Below the pieces are notes generated by a model, which saw only the letters and a program-made list of their open reading frames with translations, was not told the DNA's origin and ran no database searches. Made by a program: the position numbers and the translations under genes. A stretch of DNA of 64,000 nucleotides from Psychroflexus aurantiacus (GTDB lineage: Bacteria; Bacteroidota; Bacteroidia; Flavobacteriales; Flavobacteriaceae), in the NCBI RefSeq assembly GCF_010820555.1, contig NZ_JAAIKD010000003.1:372001-436000 (forward strand), written 5' to 3'. The stretch's first letter is position 1; each line of letters starts with the position of its first letter. This document shows, piece after piece, positions 50,611 to 58,965 of this stretch.

Positions 50611-51551
50611 AGCATCTGTTTTAATTCACCGAGTCCCCGTCGGGGCTTCAGCAGCAAGAGGTTTCCAAGAAAAGCAGGAATTCCAAAATTGAATATCCAC
50701 ATCAGCAAACTCACGGCGATAATAACTTCTGAAGCCAAAACCCCTTTCAGTAATACCAGAGCTAAGCCGGCTTTTAAGCTAAGGTCCAGGAACAGAAAGA
50801 CAGGTACAAAGGAACTGATAAAATAGATTGAAAAAATGACCGGCATAACCTCAGTATAAGTCAACTCTGGCTGAAATAACCATAACAGCAGGTAAAACTG
50901 ATGACTAAAACACAGATACCTCAACATAGAAAGCACGAGGACTTTAGCGTTTTTTGGGTCTGAAAGCTGAGCTAAAGAAGCCACATACAACTGAAGTCTT
51001 CTAAGCCATTTGTTTTTAGAATTCATCAAACACAGCGTCAGACCTGAGAGGAGAAGCAGTCCCGAAGTCAGACCTATGGAAAGCTGTAACCGAAGAGATA
51101 ACTGCGCGTAAATAACAGACAAGCCCAGTATCCCAAAACAGCAGGTCGCCAGGAGCTGGTGCAACTGGCCCGTCAGCGTTAGCTTTAAAATTTGTGGCCT
51201 TAGCGATTTTGAATAAAAACTCGCTTTGGCACCAAATTCTCCAATTTTATTGGGTGTAAGGATACTCACGGCATGCGCTCTCAGGCTCTCTGAAACCGCA
51301 GTGTAAAAAGGGATGCTTTTGACAGGGCTAAGCAGCGTTTTCCACTTTAAGCTTTCCAGGGACCAGTTCAGCAAAGCCAAAACTAAGCCGAGGAATATCA
51401 CCTCTGTAAATTTTGAAAAATCAAAAATCAATTGCCAGTGGGCAGGCTTTACCTCCTGAACAGCTTTTAAAATAACGACCAAACTCAGACTTACTATTAA
51501 AAGCTTGATGGCTAAACTCCAGAATTGATTAGTTTTGTGAGGCAACTTCAT
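50607..51551 (-). CDS. Lysylphosphatidylglycerol synthase-type (PF03706) membrane protein
   Basis: About 314 residues from the ATG at 51551 (MKLPHKTNQFWSLAIKLLIV). A longer reading to 51644 exists but would overlap ruvC on the other strand by 65 nt and adds a non-conserved lead. Eight or so membrane segments; the conserved SESLRAHAVSILTPNKIGEF followed by GAKASFYSK places it in the flippase-like TM domain family of MprF/AglD. Members move or modify lipids and glycolipids. It is coupled to the GT2 gene downstream. Confidence 0.85.
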   Translation of the reverse strand: MKLPHKTNQFWSLAIKLLIVSLSLVVILKAVQEVKPAHWQLIFDFSKFTEVIFLGLVLALLNWSLESLKWKTLLSPVKSIPFYTAVSESLRAHAVSILTPNKIGEFGAKASFYSKSLRPQILKLTLTGQLHQLLATCCFGILGLSVIYAQLSLRLQLSIGLTSGLLLLSGLTLCLMNSKNKWLRRLQLYVASLAQLSDPKNAKVLVLSMLRYLCFSHQFYLLLWLFQPELTYTEVMPVIFSIYFISSFVPVFLFLDLSLKAGLALVLLKGVLASEVIIAVSLLMWIFNFGIPAFLGNLLLLKPRRGLGELKQML

Positions 51552-51579
51552 GTGGACAAAATAACAAATAAAAATAATA

Positions 51580-52134
51580 TTGGCGGCAGAACGAATCATT
51601 TTAGGCATAGACCCGGGCACCACCATCATGGGATTTGGAGTCATTGAAATCGAGAATAAAAAGATGAAGTTCGTTCAGCTGAATGAACTCATGCTCAAAA
51701 AATACGATGATCCCTATACCAAACTCAAACTCATTTTCGAGCGCACCATCGAGCTGATCGACACCTACCATCCCGATGAAATTGCCATTGAGGCTCCTTT
51801 CTTCGGAAAAAATGTCCAGTCCATGCTGAAGCTGGGCAGAGCCCAGGGTGTGGCGATGGCAGCAGGCTTATCCCGGCAGATTCCCATCACAGAATATCTC
51901 CCTAAAAAGATCAAAATGGCCATTACCGGTAACGGGAATGCCAGCAAGGAGCAGGTGGCCAAGATGCTGCAGCAGATGCTCAAAATCAAAGAACTGCCCA
52001 AAAACCTGGACTCTACCGACGGACTGGCTGCGGCGGTTTGCCATTTCTATAACTCCGGTCAACCCGCGATTGGAGCCTCGTATACCGGCTGGGAGGCCTT
52101 TGTCAAAAAGAATGAAAAGCGGGTGAAGAAGTAG
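51580..52134 (+). CDS. ruvC: Crossover junction endodeoxyribonuclease RuvC
   Basis: A 184-residue Holliday junction resolvase. IILGIDPGTTIMGFGVIEIE carries the first catalytic Asp, DEIAIEAPFFGKNVQSMLKL the Glu, and LDSTDGLAAAVCHFY the late acidic pair. Start is TTG at 51580 (product MAAERIILGIDPG), since no ATG or GTG is in a fitting place upstream of the first strand and the length agrees with the family. The divergent lipid-type membrane protein starts 28 nt away. Confidence 0.94.
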   Translation: MAAERIILGIDPGTTIMGFGVIEIENKKMKFVQLNELMLKKYDDPYTKLKLIFERTIELIDTYHPDEIAIEAPFFGKNVQSMLKLGRAQGVAMAAGLSRQIPITEYLPKKIKMAITGNGNASKEQVAKMLQQMLKIKELPKNLDSTDGLAAAVCHFYNSGQPAIGASYTGWEAFVKKNEKRVKK

Positions 52135-52474
52135 ACCTTAGACAGATTTTAGATTTTCAAATCATTATTCCAAATTTAACTATGAACACTAAAGCTCAAG
52201 TTAATTTATTGGGAATATCCATAGGACCAGACGTAGAGTCAAATCAGGTGTCCTTCTGAACTTGTTTCAGAATCCAAATCTGTAGGAGATGCATCATAAA
52301 ACCTTAGTTTTTCAATTGCTGAATCTAACTTTTACTCATTTTTTCTGGAGGATAAGTTGATGCAGTTGAAAAATAATTTGATCTCTTAGACCTCACAGGT
52401 TTTATTACAGATATTCGAATTTAGTTTCAAAACTGAATTCTTTCTATGACACTTAAAATTTTTATGATGTCAAA
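52135..52474. other. Gene-free 340-nt interval with a small hairpin
   Basis: Holds a 25-codon frame (MNTKAQVNLLGISIGPDVES, 52181 on) of doubtful meaning and, at 52254-52272, TTCTGAA-CTTGT-TTCAGAA, a 7-bp stem loop of a kind common in flavobacterial intergenic DNA. No promoter or other gene is evident. Confidence 0.5.
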
Positions 52475-54247
52475 CTACTCCACGATATCCATTTTCTTCA
52501 GCAGGAACGAAGCGTTCATGTTTTTACAAACCCCTGCTTTGAGCGTATAGTCAAAATGCAGTTCGTCATCAATAATTTCTGCATCGAAGTAATAATTTTT
52601 CACCTGCGGCAGTGCATCAGCGACTTCACACAAACTCAGGTCATGCGTAGCAATAATGCCGATGGCATTGGCTTTAACCAGGCGTTCCACGAATTTTCGG
52701 GAACCGATGGCTTTATCGGTCGAATTGGTGCCTTTTAAGATTTCATCCAGAACGATGAAGTATTTGTCGGTTTGGATTTCGTCCACAATGTATTTGAGTC
52801 GGGTTAATTCCGCAAAGAAATAGGAGGCTTCATCGGCCAGAGAATCCACCGTGCGCATGCTGGTGATGAGTTTGGTAGGAACATAGGCACAGGAAGTTGC
52901 ACACACGGGAAGCCCCACATTGGACATCACGATTTGCAGAGAAACCGTTCTCAGAAATGTGCTTTTACCCGCCATATTGGCTCCGGTGATGATAAAAAAC
53001 TGATTGTCTTTGATTTCAAAATCATTTCTCACGGCATCTTTGGGATCAATCAGAGGATGCACAGCCCCTTTCGTCTTGGTAAAGCTTCCATTTGCTTTGA
53101 TTTCCGGAAAAACGTAATGGGGATGATTGAAATGGAAATTAGCTAAGCTGTTGTAAGCATCGACTTCCGCGATCACTTCAAACCAGCTCTGCACCTGATC
53201 CGCATGCGCTGAAATCCATTTTTCGATTTTTAAGGATTGCGTCAAATCTCTTAACATAAAGCCGTTCAAAACAGGCCCCAGAAAAATATTATTCCGCTGA
53301 TCCAGAGCGTCAATATGCTTAGATAGCTTTTGAAGAATCTGACTGGCCTTTGCCGATTCTGAATGAATTTTAGACTGAAAAGCCTTTAATAATGTCGAAT
53401 CAAATTCAGCATCCTCAATCAGTTTCAAGAGTTTGAAATACTGCTGAAAGGTGCTTTGCGCCTGACTCACATGGCTGGAGAGTTCGCTGACTCGTTTTAA
53501 ATAGACGCCCGTAATTCCCAGGCCGATAACAAACCAGAGCAGGAGTTGAGCCCCGGTGATGAGATTGAAGAAATAGGCTGTAATCACAACCAGGGAAATT
53601 ACTGAAAAGACCCTAGGAAACCAGGACATCCATTTGGGAACAAATGTCTTATAGGTAGTGATCCAGGTGACGATGCTGCTGGCTTTCGTTTCGGTATCCA
53701 CCAGCATAGCATCTGCGGTGAAGTTTTGTCTGAGCTCCACCTTCTGAGCTAGCTCCTGAATAGCCTCCTGTTTGGAGGTGATATCATCTATAGAATTGGA
53801 CGTAAGCTTGGCGGCTAAATTTTCTTCCCCTTCTTTTAAGGCGGTTCTGTTGAGGTATTGAAAGAACGAATGCTTCCCGAATATATCGATGTCCTGACTA
53901 AATTCATGCTCCGGGTTCTTGTACTCTTCTCCGGCAGGCAGATCAGAAAATTCTCGTTTTAAGACCTGGAGTTCGGTTTCGTTGAGCTGAAGCAGGGCTA
54001 CCAGTTTTGCTTTTTTATACTGAATTTTAGAGTGCCTGGTGACTAAAATGAGAAATGTGATTATTCCAAGGATGATGGAACCGATGACGATTCTTGTGGA
54101 CGACCAGAAAAAATATACCGCAAAGGCAATTGCCAGAAAAACGGCCAGGCGAAGCATGCTCGACCAGAATAACTGCGTTTTTACGGCTTTTAAATCGGTG
54201 GTATATCGCGAAATAAATTCAGAATAAGTGGCTCCTGGAGTTGGCAT
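52475..54247 (-). CDS. MutS-like ATPase with N-terminal membrane segments
   Basis: A 590-residue protein whose C-terminal half is the MutS ATPase (domain V): ITGANMAGKSTFLRTVSLQI near residue 420, MRTVDSLADEASYFFAELTR, FIVLDEILKGTNSTDKAIGS and ATHDLSLCEVADALP. It lacks the mismatch-binding domain. Instead, residues 25-70 (MLRLAVFLAIAFAVYFFWSS, GSIILGIITFLILVT) and about 210-255 (VFSVISLVVITAYFF, LLWFVIGLGITGVYL) look like two pairs of membrane segments. This type is common in Bacteroidota; its role is not known and mismatch repair proper is unlikely. Confidence 0.85.
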   Translation of the reverse strand: MPTPGATYSEFISRYTTDLKAVKTQLFWSSMLRLAVFLAIAFAVYFFWSSTRIVIGSIILGIITFLILVTRHSKIQYKKAKLVALLQLNETELQVLKREFSDLPAGEEYKNPEHEFSQDIDIFGKHSFFQYLNRTALKEGEENLAAKLTSNSIDDITSKQEAIQELAQKVELRQNFTADAMLVDTETKASSIVTWITTYKTFVPKWMSWFPRVFSVISLVVITAYFFNLITGAQLLLWFVIGLGITGVYLKRVSELSSHVSQAQSTFQQYFKLLKLIEDAEFDSTLLKAFQSKIHSESAKASQILQKLSKHIDALDQRNNIFLGPVLNGFMLRDLTQSLKIEKWISAHADQVQSWFEVIAEVDAYNSLANFHFNHPHYVFPEIKANGSFTKTKGAVHPLIDPKDAVRNDFEIKDNQFFIITGANMAGKSTFLRTVSLQIVMSNVGLPVCATSCAYVPTKLITSMRTVDSLADEASYFFAELTRLKYIVDEIQTDKYFIVLDEILKGTNSTDKAIGSRKFVERLVKANAIGIIATHDLSLCEVADALPQVKNYYFDAEIIDDELHFDYTLKAGVCKNMNASFLLKKMDIVE

Positions 54248-54266
54248 AAGTGTAAAAATTGAATTG

Positions 54267-54274
54267 CAAAAATA
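54267..54274 (-). promoter_or_regulatory. Bacteroidota -7 box for the MutS-like gene
   Basis: TATTTTTG on the minus strand, 19 nt before the ATG at 54247. Confidence 0.55.
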
Positions 54275-54325
54275 GAGTTATTGGGCTATCCGCCATCAAA
54301 AAATGAAGAAGTTTATCTCGTGGGG

Positions 54326-54694
54326 TTAGCTTACCAGGCCCTGCCTCTGGGATTTTGGAAGTTTACTCACCACCAGCGCATAGCTGTGGCTGATGAGGTG
54401 CTGAAGGAATTTCCTGGAAAGCTGTGGCCCATCGACGACCACCGTGTTCCAATGTTTCTTGTTCATGTGGTAACCCGGAAAGACCTCCTCCGGATAGCTT
54501 TCGCGGTAGGCGACCGCTTTTTCCGGATCGCATTTCAGGTTGATGCGCTGCTCACCCGCTTCCCATTTTTTAAGCGAAATAAGCGCAAAGAGTTTGCCTT
54601 TTACTTTAAACGCTAGGGTGTCATCATCAAAAGGAAAGTCTTCAGCTGCTTCCGGTTTGCTAAGGCAATAGGCTCTGAGTTCTTCGATGTTCAT
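54326..54694 (-). CDS. MmcQ/YjbR family protein
   Basis: A 122-residue YjbR-type protein with the CyaY-like fold. MNIEELRAYCLSKPEAAEDF, PFDDDTLAFKVKGKLFALIS, INLKCDPEKAVAYRESYPEE and HWNTVVVDGPQLSRKFLQHL are the conserved blocks. The family is proposed to bind DNA non-specifically; the role is unclear. It follows hemW by 19 nt on the same strand and is probably co-transcribed. Confidence 0.9.
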   Translation of the reverse strand: MNIEELRAYCLSKPEAAEDFPFDDDTLAFKVKGKLFALISLKKWEAGEQRINLKCDPEKAVAYRESYPEEVFPGYHMNKKHWNTVVVDGPQLSRKFLQHLISHSYALVVSKLPKSQRQGLVS

Positions 54695-54713
54695 GCTAAG
54701 AGATAAAATAAAA

Positions 54714-55844
54714 CTATTTCAAATTTAGCATAAACAATTCTGATGCAATCCCATCGGATAAGAATTTACCATCGCCGGTGACTTTGAGTATATCGCCCTC
54801 AAGTTTCAGCAGACCCTGCTGTTGAAAGGCCTGGATGTGATCCATCAGATAAGCGGCATAATTCAGTCCAAATTCGGTTTCAACCACTTTCAAATCCACC
54901 CCCCACTGGGTGCGAAGACGGGTCATGATGTATTCGTTATACCGATCTGTTCGGGACAACTCTTCGCGCTCCGCCGGGAGCTCACCGGCTTCCAGAGCTT
55001 TGATGTATTTGGGATTATTGTTGATGTTCCAGCTCCTAGTGCTGTTCACAAAACTGTGAGCCGAAGGGCCGATGCCCAGATAAAATTTACCCGTCCAATA
55101 GGCCGTGTTGTTCTGTGAAAAGTAGCCTGGCTTTCCGAAATTGGAAAACTCGTAGTTCTCAAAGCCATGACGTTGCATGGTGTCTACTAAAATATCAAAA
55201 TGCAGTTTAGCCTGGTCATCATCCACAGGTTGAATAATTTCCTTGTCTATAAACTGTTTTAAAGCCGTGTTCGGTTCGACCGTCAGGGCATAACTGGAAA
55301 TGTGGGGAATGCCGAGTTCCAGCGCTTTCGACAGATTGGCTTCCCAGCGCTCCACACTCATCTCCGGAATGCCGTAAATCAGGTCAATGGAAAGGTTATC
55401 AAAAAACTGTCTGGCCAGTCGGATGGACGATTCAGCTTCTTCGGCAGTATGCGCCCGGTTCATCAGCTTCAGGTCCTCCTCAAAAAACGACTGTACCCCA
55501 ATGCTTAATCTGTTGATTTTCGTACCTGATAGCATTTGCAGGTAGTGGATATCTAAATCATCCGGATTGGCTTCCAGGGTGATCTCGGGATGCTCCACAA
55601 CCTCATAGTGCGCATAAATGGTATCAAAGATGAAAGTCAGGTCAGATTCCGAGAGCAAACTGGGCGTACCACCGCCAAAATAAATATTCTCAACAGCTCC
55701 CGGCAGTTCGTGTTTTCGCATGCTGAGTTCCTTTCCAATCGCCTTCACCAGCTTGTCTTTGTGTTTTAAAGAGGTTGAAAAGTGAAAGTCGCAGTAATGG
55801 CAAGCCTGCTTACAAAAGGGAATATGGATGTAAAGTGAACTCAT
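54714..55844 (-). CDS. hemW: Radical SAM heme chaperone HemW
   Basis: A 376-residue radical SAM protein (formerly called oxygen-independent coproporphyrinogen oxidase-like). SLYIHIPFCKQACHYCDFHF supplies the CxxxCxxC iron-sulfur site; YFGGGTPSLLSESDLTFIF, EANPDDLDIHYLQML, RLSIGVQSFFEEDLKLMNRA and DLIYGIPEMSVERWEANL follow, then a HemN C-terminal domain (DRYNEYIMTRLRTQWGVDL). I use the ATG at 55844 (MSSLYIHIPF); the frame is open up to 56024 but the promoter box at 55859 rules the extension out. Confidence 0.95.
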   Translation of the reverse strand: MSSLYIHIPFCKQACHYCDFHFSTSLKHKDKLVKAIGKELSMRKHELPGAVENIYFGGGTPSLLSESDLTFIFDTIYAHYEVVEHPEITLEANPDDLDIHYLQMLSGTKINRLSIGVQSFFEEDLKLMNRAHTAEEAESSIRLARQFFDNLSIDLIYGIPEMSVERWEANLSKALELGIPHISSYALTVEPNTALKQFIDKEIIQPVDDDQAKLHFDILVDTMQRHGFENYEFSNFGKPGYFSQNNTAYWTGKFYLGIGPSAHSFVNSTRSWNINNNPKYIKALEAGELPAEREELSRTDRYNEYIMTRLRTQWGVDLKVVETEFGLNYAAYLMDHIQAFQQQGLLKLEGDILKVTGDGKFLSDGIASELFMLNLK

Positions 55845-55858
55845 CAAAATTATTTTTC

Positions 55859-55866
55859 CAAAAGTA
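55859..55866 (-). promoter_or_regulatory. Bacteroidota -7 box for hemW
   Basis: TACTTTTG on the minus strand, 14 nt before the ATG at 55844. It decides the hemW start. Confidence 0.6.
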
Positions 55867-55920
55867 GGATTTACTTCAGTGAATTCTTTATGTTTAAGTT
55901 CGATTTTAGACAAATAACAC

Positions 55921-56421
55921 ATGAGTATACTTTTAGTCAGTTTAGGATTTATTTGCTGTATTGTAGGAATCATCGGGAGCTTTCTACCCGTTTTACCGGG
56001 TCTGCCGGTGTCGTGGATAGGCATTTTGCTGCTCTATGTGGTTCCCGAAGTGGAGGTCAGCTCAAACCTGCTGTGGATCACCTTTGGCATTACCCTGGTG
56101 ATTTTCATTCTAGATTATCTCATCCCCCTGTTTGGCGTTAAAAAATATGGCGGCAGCAAATACGGCATGTATGGCGCAGGTATTGGCCTTTTGGTGGGCA
56201 TCTTCACTCCTTTCCCCTTAACGGTTTTGGTGTTTCCCTTTGTAGGCGCCTATATTGCAGAACTCTATTTTTCCAGAAAAGGAAGTCAGCAGGCTTTACG
56301 AGCCGCTTTCGGCTCTTTTATTGGCTTTTTGGCCTCTACGTTTATAGAATTTATGGGGGCTTTGGCCTTCCTTGTTATTTTTACTTACAAGCTTATTCAG
56401 TTTAGGGAGTTTCTGTTGTAA
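55921..56421 (+). CDS. DUF456 family membrane protein
   Basis: A 166-residue hydrophobic protein with about five membrane segments. ILLVSLGFICCIVGIIGSFL, PVLPGLPVSWIGILLLYVV, LDYLIPLFGVKKYGGSKYGM and YGAGIGLLVGIFTPFPLTVL match DUF456, including the KxGGSKxG and glycine-rich loops. Function unknown. It is divergent from hemW, with the start codons 76 nt apart. Confidence 0.9.
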   Translation: MSILLVSLGFICCIVGIIGSFLPVLPGLPVSWIGILLLYVVPEVEVSSNLLWITFGITLVIFILDYLIPLFGVKKYGGSKYGMYGAGIGLLVGIFTPFPLTVLVFPFVGAYIAELYFSRKGSQQALRAAFGSFIGFLASTFIEFMGALAFLVIFTYKLIQFREFLL

Positions 56422-56602
56422 AATTAGCAGGACGTTGCAGGGGATAGATTGTAGGTTGTAGGAGATAGAAATTCGTAGTTCAATATATGTTATTCAGTAT
56501 AAAGCAGTCAGTATCCGGTATTTTTGATCCAGGAGCCACGGATTAATAGTCAACAGTCATGGTAGGTGGTTCGTGATTGGCCTTGCCGATTACACGACTA
56601 TT

Positions 56603-56930
56603 CGGCGTGGCTGTGCCACTAATCGTATAGTCGGCTGAGCGTTGTAGCTAAGTCCCATTACTCAAATACACGAATATACGATTACTCGATTACACGACTA
56701 TTCGACTATTCGGCGTGGCTGTGCCACTAATCGTATAGTCGGCAGAGCGTTGTAGCTAAGTCCCATTACTCAAATACACGAATATACGATTACTCGATTA
56801 CACGACTATTCGACTATTCGGCGTGGCTGTGCCACTAATCGTATAGTCGGCAGAGCGTAGTAGCTAAGTCCCATTACTCAAATACACGATTACACGAATA
56901 CACGATTACAAGACTATTCGACAATTCGGC
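56603..56930 (-). repeat. 108-bp tandem repeat array made of the dispersed intergenic repeat
   Basis: CGGCGTGGCTGTGCCACTAA then TCGTATAGTCGGC begins at 56603, 56711 and 56819, so the period is exactly 108 bp; the third unit diverges after about 70 bp. Each unit has GTGGC-TGT-GCCAC (hairpin), GTAGCTAAGTCCCATTACTC and a run of ACACGAATATACGATTACTC. The orientation is that of the copy at 40700. The interval 56422-57079 contains this array and otherwise no gene. Confidence 0.9.
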
Positions 56931-57079
56931 AACACAAAAAGTTTAGCCTCCTAAAACCCAGAATTCACAAAACGGGCATTTGGTAATAACCTATAAATCG
57001 GTATATTTTACCAAACATTCTGTTGACTGCCCGGTGAATTTAATACGGGTTAACTTTATGTGATTAAACACCTGTCTTT

Positions 57080-57754
57080 ATGCGCATGAGTATCATCATA
57101 CCGGTCTACAATGAAGAAGCCTCCATCGCTGAAGTCCTGGAACACTGTCTGAAACTCAAAGGCCATTTTGAAATTATCGTCGTCGATGGCGGCAGTCAGG
57201 ACCTCACCCTTGAAAAAGCAAAACGCTTTGAAACCATCAGCCTATTCAAAACTTCCAAAGGCAGAGCCAGACAAATGAATTTTGGTGCTCAGCAAGCCCG
57301 GGGGGACATTCTTCTGTTTCTTCATGCCGATACGTTTCTGCCGGAAGATGCTTATGCTTCCATCCTTGAATTATGTAAGCATCCTGAAGTCATTGGCGGG
57401 AGTTTTAGACTGATAATGAAGGACAGCCATCCTATTTTCAAATTTTATAAGTGGTGCAGTCAGTTTAGCCTGGAGTTTTTCACCTACGGCGACCACGGAA
57501 TTTTTGTAAAGACTAAAATCTTTAAGGCTATAAACGGCTACAAGAACATCGACTTTATGGAAGATGTGGAAATTCAAAAGCGACTGCGAAAGCAGGGAAA
57601 ATTCAAGAAACTGAAAACTTCAGTCATCACTTCCAATCGCAGATTTCAAAAAAACGGCATTTACAGGCAACTGGCCACAGATGTCATTCTGGTGGTGCTT
57701 TTTAAACTCGGGATTTCCCCCCATCGGTTAAAGCAATATTACCCCGATCATTAA
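57080..57754 (+). CDS. TIGR04283-family glycosyltransferase
   Basis: A 224-residue GT-A protein: MSIIIPVYNEEASIAEVLEH, FEIIVVDGGSQDLTLEKAKR, KTSKGRARQMNFGAQQARGD, LLFLHADTFLPEDAYASI (DxD) and YGDHGIFVKTKIFKAINGYK, with NIDFMEDVEIQKRLRKQGK near the catalytic acid. This is the TIGR04283 family, named for arsenosugar biosynthesis clusters. No arsenic genes are nearby, so here it may act on another acceptor. The second Met (57086) is also a possible start. TAACTTTA upstream is one base off the -7 box. Confidence 0.88.
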   Translation: MRMSIIIPVYNEEASIAEVLEHCLKLKGHFEIIVVDGGSQDLTLEKAKRFETISLFKTSKGRARQMNFGAQQARGDILLFLHADTFLPEDAYASILELCKHPEVIGGSFRLIMKDSHPIFKFYKWCSQFSLEFFTYGDHGIFVKTKIFKAINGYKNIDFMEDVEIQKRLRKQGKFKKLKTSVITSNRRFQKNGIYRQLATDVILVVLFKLGISPHRLKQYYPDH

Positions 57755-58012
57755 TCTTTTTTTGCACCATCAAAAAACATAGAAAATGAGTGTTTTCAGG
57801 ATGAAAAGCAGCTTTGAAATCAACTCAGTTTCCGCTTTAAAAAAGACCAACCCCCTGAAGGTCATAACGTTAAAATATTTAAAAAATCACTCATGACTTT
57901 TTAAATAGCTATAATTTAAAGGCTAAGCTTTTAAAATATCACTTTGCGTTTCTTGAATTTTAAAGCGACAAGGAATTGAATAAAATTAAACCGCTTAACT
58001 AAAAAACAAACA

Positions 58013-58468
58013 ATGAAAGATTCAAATTTAAGTTTCGACAAATTTGCTAAAGATGCTCACCATTATATCAAAAAGTTAGCAACGGACCTGGGGCATCCCG
58101 AAGAAAAAGATCGCACATTGATACTCTGGCGCGCGGTCATGCATACCCTTAGAGATCGCATACATATCGGAGAATCGCTACAGGTCATAGATCCACTTCC
58201 CATGATTTTAAAAGGCGTTTATATTGAAGGCTTAAAATACAACGAGAAGCCACCTTTAGACTATGACAGCCTGGAAGAAATGAAAAACCAGGTAAAAAGA
58301 CATCAAAATATATATGGTGAAGAAGATTTCCCCTGGTCTAAACCCACGGAGGAACTGATTAGCATAACCCTGAACTCCCTGAAGCAGTTTATATCTAAAA
58401 ATCAGTTGAGCCACATCATAGAACAAATGCCCAAAGAAATTAAAGAAGACCTGAAGGAAGCCGTATAA
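58013..58468 (+). CDS. DUF2267 domain protein
   Basis: A 151-residue soluble protein. FAKDAHHYIKKLATDLGHPE, DRTLILWRAVMHTLRDRIHI, ESLQVIDPLPMILKGVYIE and LSHIIEQMPKEIKEDLKEAV fit DUF2267, a helical domain of unknown role sometimes seen with stress-related genes. Downstream lies an OmpA-domain remnant. The 258 nt upstream hold no gene that I can support. A CCTGA-AA-TCAGG mini-hairpin directly follows the stop. Confidence 0.87.
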   Translation: MKDSNLSFDKFAKDAHHYIKKLATDLGHPEEKDRTLILWRAVMHTLRDRIHIGESLQVIDPLPMILKGVYIEGLKYNEKPPLDYDSLEEMKNQVKRHQNIYGEEDFPWSKPTEELISITLNSLKQFISKNQLSHIIEQMPKEIKEDLKEAV

Positions 58469-58555
58469 CCTGAAATCAGGCATCTTGAGTGTTGTATAAT
58501 GATAAGTAAACATACTTCACCCGGACAGTGGCTAACCGGATATTTTTAAAAATTT

Positions 58556-58813
58556 AAGCTGCATTTACAGCTTAAAGAAGACAGTTATATTATTGACAAC
58601 TGGGACTTAAGCGCAAGAAGAAGTGCAGCCGTTGTTCGAAGACTGGAAGAAAAGTTTAAGGTGCCGTCTGAGCAAATGATTGTAGCGGGAGGATCCAGTT
58701 ATGACCCTGTGGTTCGTAACGATTCCAAAGCGGATATGGTCAATAACCGCAAAACTCAAATTGTCATTATGCCCAACTTAGATAAGTTTTCCGCCATGCT
58801 CGGTGAGGACTAA
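58556..58813 (+). pseudogene. C-terminal remnant of an OmpA-family protein
   Basis: An open stretch of 85 codons, preceded in frame by TAA and without a usable start. It reads DSYIIDNWDLSARRSAAVVR, RLEEKFKVPSEQMIVAGGSS, YDPVVRNDSKADMVNNRKTQ and IVIMPNLDKFSAMLGED, the second half of a peptidoglycan-binding OmpA/MotB-like domain (the NWDLSxxRA and NRRTxI motifs). The N-terminal half and the signal peptide are gone, and 13-bp-stem hairpin follows at 58840, so a 5' deletion is the likely cause. Confidence 0.75.
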
Positions 58814-58839
58814 TTTTTAAGAAAAATAAAAATATACTT

Positions 58840-58871
58840 AACATCCTGATTATCCATTTAATCAGGATGTT
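58840..58871 (+). terminator. Strong hairpin after the OmpA remnant
   Basis: AACATCCTGATTA and TAATCAGGATGTT form a perfect 13-bp stem with a 6-nt loop TCCATT. There is no T run on the plus strand; on the minus strand TATATTTTTATTTTTC follows. It may have ended the ancestral OmpA gene's transcript. Confidence 0.55.
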
Positions 58872-58965
58872 CTTGATTCTGGGAATAGGCTAAAGAGATA
58901 AAATAAAGCTAAAAGGATTTATATGGAGAGCATTATTTTTAATTTAAACAAATTAATAAAACACT

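Noticed and set aside
51552-51644. Longer start of the PF03706 membrane protein
   Set aside because: It would read through the ruvC start on the opposite strand, and the extra 31 residues are its antisense shadow (MTPNPMMVVPGSM).
52254-52272. TTCTGAA-TTCAGAA hairpin as the ruvC terminator
   Set aside because: It is 120 nt beyond the stop, has no T run, and seems to be a common spacer motif; I note it only in the interval description.
55845-56024. Longer hemW reading with 60 more residues
   Set aside because: The added residues are not HemW-like and the promoter box at 55859-55866 lies inside them.
56603-56930. Tandem repeat array as a CRISPR
   Set aside because: The period is 108 bp with the entire unit repeated, so there are no unique spacers, and no cas genes are near.
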